A stretch of DNA of 12,445 bases. Source: Entrophospora sp. SA101. Taxonomy: Eukaryota; Glomeromycota; Glomeromycetes; Entrophosporales; Entrophosporaceae. The position numbers and the translations under genes were made by a program. Positions within the stretch are counted from its first letter, which is position 1. Each line of letters starts with the position of its first letter. The notes beneath the pieces are model-generated. The model had not been told where the DNA came from, did not search any database, and saw only the letters and a program-made list of their open reading frames with translations. This document shows positions 9,158 through 12,445 of this stretch, one piece after another. Location: positions 113,477-125,921 of the forward strand of contig CAUDNR010003668.1 of the NCBI GenBank assembly GCA_958430865.1. The letters are read 5' to 3'.

Positions 9158-9491
9158 TAAGTGTTAGCATGTGAAGAAAGGGAATTGTTAAATGAAAGCA
9201 CATATGTAACTAGTATGATAGTGCTGGTAATTCAAGCAGCCTTCCTTATAGAAAGCCCATGTTTATTACAATGTACGTTAATAATAACTTGGAATAAATA
9301 TATAATATACTTGAATTTTTTAGTGCTGAATGACAGTTTGGATAAAAAAAGTAAAGGGTGATTGGAGAAACAGCCAGACATTATGTTTGTGATGAATGAT
9401 GGGAGTAAAAAGTATGAAATTATGTGTACCAAGTGTTCATGTTTGATCTGTACAAATCAGAAAGAGAAAAATGATACAGTAAAATTATGGC

Positions 9492-9795
9492 ATGAAACAA
9501 ATTACAGTATGTGCTGGGACCACAAGGGGTGCAGACCAGAAAATGAAAAAATTGGAGTTATTGGCTTGCGGGTTGTGGGTTCCAAGATTCATCTAACTAT
9601 CCTTATTATGTATATGGCTGATATTATCATCTACATGAATCCAATGAAACAAATTACAGTATGTGCTGGGACCACAAGGGGTGCAGACCAGAAAATGAAA
9701 AAATTGGAGTTATTGGCTTGCGGGTTGTGGGTTCCAAGATTCATCTAACTATCCTTATTATGTATATGGCTGATATTATCATCTACATGAATCCA
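9492..9795 (+). repeat. 152-bp tandem duplication inside unit 2
   Basis: ATGAAACAAATTACAGTATG at 9492 recurs at 9644 with offset 152. The match runs to ATGAATCCA, ending at 9643 and 9795. Only one copy exists in unit 1 (8437-8588), so this duplication happened after the 1055-bp duplication or is private to this copy. The junction joins ATCCA to ATGAAAC with only a one-base overlap, so no long homology explains it. Confidence 0.93.
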
Positions 9796-9930
9796 AAATA
9801 AGGATACTGGCTGCAACTTTTGATGATGGTTGCTACCACCTTTGCGTCATATAAAAATGATTGTAACCACTGGCTGCAACTGCCTTTACAACCATTTTTT
9901 GGAATGCAACATGGGACATTAGTCCAAAAT
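9792..9930. mobile_element. Second copy of the TCCAAAAT-bounded insertion
   Basis: The same octamer-bounded 123-bp segment as at 8585-8723 appears here with one substitution (A9835). Its presence in both tandem units at the same site shows that the insertion predates the 1055-bp duplication. Confidence 0.45.
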
Positions 9931-10326
9931 TCCCTGTACAACCATCACCTTCATCAGATGTGATAAAATTCATTGAGACATTTGCTAATTTTATGAGGTA
10001 TTTTGATTGTTACTACCTTATGCCACAATACCCTATTTATTACAAGATAGTCCAACTGTTGATACAGAGTAAAGTAGACCCCTCAATGTTTTATTATTAT
10101 TATGTATTTAGATCCTTGATATTTTTGTATTTCTATTATTATGTATATATTTATCCCCTAAATGGTTAATTGGCTATTGATAGCTGATAAAATTTTTCTG
10201 ATATAAAAAATTTTTTCTGAGGCATCACTTTCTAATACAAAAATGATCTTTGAGATTCAGCTGATTAATCTATAAATAAAAATCCAGTTGTTGTCCTTGT
10301 GGTTTTTGTAAAATCTTCTTTAAAAG

Positions 10327-10372
10327 TTGGTCAATTGACTGTTTTTACTTTGCTGATTGTTAAATTGACCAA
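10327..10372. repeat. Perfect 10-bp inverted repeat at the end of unit 2
   Basis: TTGGTCAATT (10327-10336) and AATTGACCAA (10363-10372) pair perfectly around a 26-nt loop. GTCAATTGAC at the left arm is itself a perfect palindrome. The structure closes unit 2, matching the imperfect version at 9120-9157. Confidence 0.75.
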
Positions 10373-10471
10373 TAAGAATGATCAAAACTTTAATTTGTGT
10401 TACCATTAAAGAATACTCTGACTGTTAAAGAGATAATATTTTGGTTAATATTAAAGAAACATTGGCATGAA

Positions 10472-11246
10472 TAGGACCGGGAAAACTCTATAGTATGTGA
10501 CCGCCAAATTAAATGGCAAATCATATTAATGCGAATCTTAGTTTTTTATAATTATGCGAATCAATTTTCCGAACACATTTAAAAAATTATTAATAATGCG
10601 AATCGAAATCAGCCAAGGACATATGAAATTTATCTTTATTAATTAAAGGAAGTTTTGTGTACTTGACATACTAAAATGATTATAAATTAAAAATGTTTCA
10701 TCATCTACTGCAATCAAACAAGGATTAATGTCATTAATATTAGAGTAAAGAATGTATTCCCAAAAAATAAACTACTTCTCGTGGTGTAATGTCTCCTGCA
10801 AAATTTTCACATGAAAAATACCGTTGTGATACTGGAAGATAAACTTTAATAGAAATATATGATAAATGATCTAAAAATCCTGCTGGCTTTTCTACCCATG
10901 CATGTTGTTACTTTTTGTAAAGAATGCTTTGACACTAGGTTGATTATTTATTAAAAAATTACAATTATTACTCTCGGAATGTCTTTTAAAGTTTGCAACT
11001 TGATAATTGATTCCAAGTGAAATAATTTGACCACATTTGCAAATAACTTTTTTAGCATTGACAAATTCTTGAAAGTTAGGGTATGTAGTAAAATGTCGTT
11101 GGCGTGAATCATAAGGAATTCTTTTACTATTTTTAGTTTGAATTTTCCATTAATCGAATCTATAGTGAGGCGGTCACATTTTTTTTTTAAAGTACTTTCG
11201 AATCATAGTGTTGGCGGTCACATTCAATAGAGTTTTCCCGGTCCTA
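10472..11246. mobile_element. 771-bp TIR element with TA flanks carrying a broken ORF
   Basis: The left end reads GGACCGGGAAAACTCTATAG from 10474. The right end, on the reverse strand from 11244, reads GGACCGGGAAAACTCTATTG. Including the flanking TA and AT-rich bases, the arms match over about 37 bp with two mismatches and end in TGTGACCGCCAA. TA lies outside both ends (10472-10473 and 11245-11246). Subterminal repeats occur at both sides: GCGAATC at 10531, 10556 and 10598; CGAATC at 11155 and 11199; and a duplicated GGCGGTCACA block at 11169 and 11213. The body holds an antisense, frameshifted ORF with a zinc-finger-like motif. No DDE transposase was recognised, so it is probably non-autonomous. 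Superfamily is uncertain. Confidence 0.85.
10643..11149 (-). pseudogene. Broken ORF with C2HC zinc-finger-like motif inside the TIR element
   Basis: Three minus-strand frames carry consecutive protein-like segments. Frame A (about 11149-10892) reads KRIPYDSRQRHFTTYPNFQE, then KKVICKCGQIISLGI and NFKRHSESNNC, ending at TAG 10894-10892. Frame B (about 10904-10740) continues HAWVEKPAGFLDHLSYISIK to GDITPREVVYFLGIHS and a TAA. Frame C (10738-10643) reads INDINPCLIAVDDETFLIYN to a TAA. The spacing C-x-C-x17-H-x5-C suggests a C2HC zinc-binding module of the kind found at the N-terminus of transposon-linked DNA-binding proteins. Together they span about 165 codons with at least two frameshifts. I do not recognise the protein. 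It could be the N-terminal part of a lost transposase or captured host sequence. Confidence 0.55.
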
Positions 11247-11250
11247 TTTT

Positions 11251-11699
11251 ATGTCTCTGACTGTGCCAATAAGGTCCTGTTATATTACACAAAAAGATTA
11301 ATATAATTTTTCCCATTCAAAAAAGTTTTTGCGTAAATAAATTAAAAATGGTTATTATTATTTTTTTTTTTTGTGTAAGAAAAAAATTGACTCCCAGTTA
11401 TTATGAAAACAATAAACACATATCACCTGATGAACACAATCACGTGATTTACAACGTAATTTTGTATGTATGGTTACACAATTGTTTAAATAAATGTACA
11501 AAAAACCCGCATCTCTTCTCTTCATTCCCCATTCCCCATTTTCTCTTTTTCTTTCCTTTTCTGAAATAAATTATTTTCTTCCTAATTTTCATTTTCTCTT
11601 TTCTGTTTTGATTAAATAAATTATTTTCTTATTATTTATCCGGAGATAGTTGTTGCTTCTATATACGCGTATGTTAATATAACAAAAATAAAAAACACA
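11251..11699 (+). promoter_or_regulatory. Probable promoter region of the small ORF at 11700
   Basis: Between the TIR element and the ORF lies AT-rich DNA with three promoter-like features in order: a palindromic CACGTG site (11438-11449), a pyrimidine-rich tract of about 70 bp (about 11508-11580) with repeated ATTCCCC, and a TATA-like CTATATAC at about 11659. CT-rich tracts near transcription starts are common in fungi. The small plus-strand frame at 11348-11569 reads through the CT tract into Phe/Pro/Ser low complexity and is not called. Confidence 0.4.
11438..11449. promoter_or_regulatory. 12-bp palindrome with CACGTG (E-box) core
   Basis: AATCACGTGATT is a perfect palindrome. It contains ATCACGTGAT, which fits the RTCACGTGAY consensus known for Cbf1-type bHLH factors in fungi. 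It lies about 250 bp upstream of the ATG at 11700. Binding is inferred from sequence only. Confidence 0.4.
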
Positions 11700-12035
11700 A
11701 TGAGCTACCAAAATAATGTTACTTCTAACGAACAATCGAGTGTTCATAGCATTCCTAGCGAGACTTATTCTGGTCATTATCATGTTCACCAAAACATTAT
11801 CAATAATAATAATAATAATAGTAATATACCTGAACCGGATCCAAATGGTAATAATTTGGATAGACATGACAAAAGATTGTTTTTTATGGCTGTTGTTGAA
11901 ATTTTAACGGTGTCAACAATCACGGCAGCAACAACCACGGAAGCAAAAGCAATCATGATAATGATAGTTAATTTAGTAGCTATTTGCTTATTATTTTTAT
12001 TATTTATAATTATAAAAAAAAAACAAAGCAATTAA
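11700..12035 (+). CDS. Small putative tail-anchored membrane protein, unknown function
   Basis: This frame encodes 111 residues. Residues 1-59 are hydrophilic, with an Asn run (35-40) and a PEPDPNGNN segment. Residues 60-80 are moderately hydrophobic and Thr-rich. Residues 85-105 form a strongly hydrophobic segment (IMIMIVNLVAICLLFLLFII), followed by a basic tail KKKQSN. That layout suits a C-tail-anchored protein with a cytosolic N-terminus; the tail is not a strict KKXX signal because position -3 is Gln. The ATG has A at -3. A caution: in the +1 frame, 11909-11968 reads Asn/His/Gly/Ser-rich residues with a repeated NNHGS. The hydrophobic half could therefore be a shadow and the true gene frameshifted or spliced near 11905. 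I do not recognise a family. Confidence 0.42.
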   Translation: MSYQNNVTSNEQSSVHSIPSETYSGHYHVHQNIINNNNNNSNIPEPDPNGNNLDRHDKRLFFMAVVEILTVSTITAATTTEAKAIMIMIVNLVAICLLFLLFIIIKKKQSN

Positions 12036-12369
12036 ATTAATTTTGACTCATATTCTTCTTTTTTCTTTATTATTATTTCCATAATTTTTTTTGTTTGAAC
12101 ATAATTTTTAAAATCAAATACAAAAAAACTATATAATATTATATACGATTCGGTTGTACAATCTCTTTTCAATGTTTCTTTTTAAGTAAATATTATTTTT
12201 TTTTTTAAATGGAAAATATTCTTTCTTTTATAATTTCATCTCGTTAGAACTAGATTATTTAATAATTTTAAAAAAATATTTATGCCCTTAATAATGTAAT
12301 TTTAATTTATGATTCATAATAAAGTTTTTTCAAAAAAAAAAAATAAAAAAAAATACAATCATATAGTTC
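12036..12369. other. Intergenic AT-rich stretch between convergent ends
   Basis: T-rich and A-rich runs dominate. AATAAA at 12318-12323, about 285 nt after the stop at 12035, followed by an A-rich run, could be the poly(A) signal of the small plus-strand ORF. I see no gene in this stretch. Confidence 0.4.
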
Positions 12370-12445
12370 CTAGTAATTTATTTCGTCCACTAGTTTAGAT
12401 AAAAAATCTACGCATTCTGATAGTAATTCATTTAAAATAAGGCAA
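12370..12445 (-). CDS. Possible C-terminal end of a gene entering from the right edge
   Basis: On the minus strand the window opens into a frame of 24 codons, CLILNELLSECVDFLSKLVD and onward to EINY, closed by TAG at 12372-12370. The composition is helix-like and amphipathic and differs from the surrounding AT-rich noise. If real, it is the last part of a gene convergent with the ORF at 11700. It is too short to identify. Confidence 0.35.
   Translation of the reverse strand, partial: CLILNELLSECVDFLSKLVDEINY

Larger units (their letters stand above)
8105..9159 (+). repeat. Tandem duplication, unit 1 (1055 bp)
   Basis: The sequence from AGTGTTAGCATG at 8105 recurs from 9160 at an offset of exactly 1055. 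Identity is continuous up to the start of an additional 152-bp duplication in unit 2, and then continues at offset 1207. I found one substitution (G8628 versus A9835) in the first roughly 1020 bp. Differences cluster in the last 34 bp of the unit (G9126 versus A10333, a 9-bp indel and another substitution). The unit begins inside the pseudogene reading frame and ends at TTGACCAATAA. Confidence 0.93.
9160..10169 (+). pseudogene. Decayed family member, truncated copy 2
   Basis: This is the duplicate of the distal part of copy 1 and lacks the first 227 bp of the coding relic (7878-8104). It keeps the TGA equivalent to 8304-8306, at 9359-9361. It also contains an extra 152-bp tandem duplication. 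Because 152 is not a multiple of three, the frame entering the second 152-bp copy shifts. This produces an artificial 128-codon frame (9362-9748) that ends in out-of-frame residues (MKQITVCAGTTRGADQKM). The inserted 123-bp segment and the downstream KFIETFANFMRYFDCYYLMP block follow as in copy 1. It is a non-functional remnant created by the duplication. Confidence 0.65.
9160..10375 (+). repeat. Tandem duplication, unit 2 (1216 bp)
   Basis: This is the head-to-tail second copy of 8105-9159. It is longer by a 152-bp internal tandem duplication and a 9-bp indel near the end (1055+152+9 = 1216). Near-identity implies a recent event, gene conversion or an assembly artefact; the sequence alone cannot tell these apart. 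Confidence 0.93.

Noticed and set aside
11348..11569. 73-codon plus-strand ORF
   Set aside because: Its second half is a translated CT-rich promoter tract, with no coding signature.
11786..12031. 81-codon minus-strand ORF with poly-Leu end
   Set aside because: Translation of AAT/ATT repeats opposite the Asn run of the plus-strand ORF.
1..12445. tRNA, rRNA, CRISPR or prokaryotic operon features
   Set aside because: None seen. The spliced genes, Mediator subunit and HDAC indicate a eukaryotic nuclear locus.

Overview
The window looks like nuclear DNA from an early-diverging filamentous fungus, most likely an arbuscular mycorrhizal (Glomeromycotina, Rhizophagus-like) genome. The evidence is very AT-rich DNA, many short GT-AG introns, Asn/Asp-rich low complexity in proteins, and dense small TIR elements and decayed lineage-type gene copies. 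The taxonomic call is inference from style plus remembered family resemblance; no search was run.

Layout. Positions 1-1100 are AT-rich with no convincing gene. Positions 1179-4334 (minus strand) hold an 11-exon gene that I assembled to a 714-codon open frame and identify as Mediator head subunit MED17/Srb4. Positions 4346-4752 (plus strand) carry a frameshifted ORF relic in the MED17 5' flank. Positions 4950-6751 (minus strand) hold a complete four-exon class I histone deacetylase of the Hos2/HDAC3 type, 464 codons, with all catalytic residues visible. Both intact genes act in RNA polymerase II transcription control and are read in the same direction, but nothing shows that they are co-regulated.

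From about 6840 to 11250 the window becomes an accessory/repeat region. It holds a TTTCGA repeat block, a 267-bp TA-flanked MITE with about 24-bp terminal inverted repeats (7301-7571), and a decayed multi-copy gene. The distal part of that gene is duplicated head to tail (unit 1055 bp; 8105-9159 and 9160-10375). The second copy has a further internal 152-bp tandem duplication. Both copies carry the same roughly 123-bp insertion bounded by an 8-bp direct repeat. Next comes a 771-bp TA-flanked element (10472-11246) with about 37-bp TIRs, subterminal repeats and a broken antisense ORF with a C2HC zinc-finger-like motif. I consider this last element the best candidate for something undescribed.

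From 11251 to 12035 there is a plausible promoter (palindromic CACGTG site, CT-rich tract) and a small ORF for a putative tail-anchored membrane protein with no recognised function. At the right edge, 12370-12445 on the minus strand looks like the last 24 codons of a further gene that enters from outside the window.
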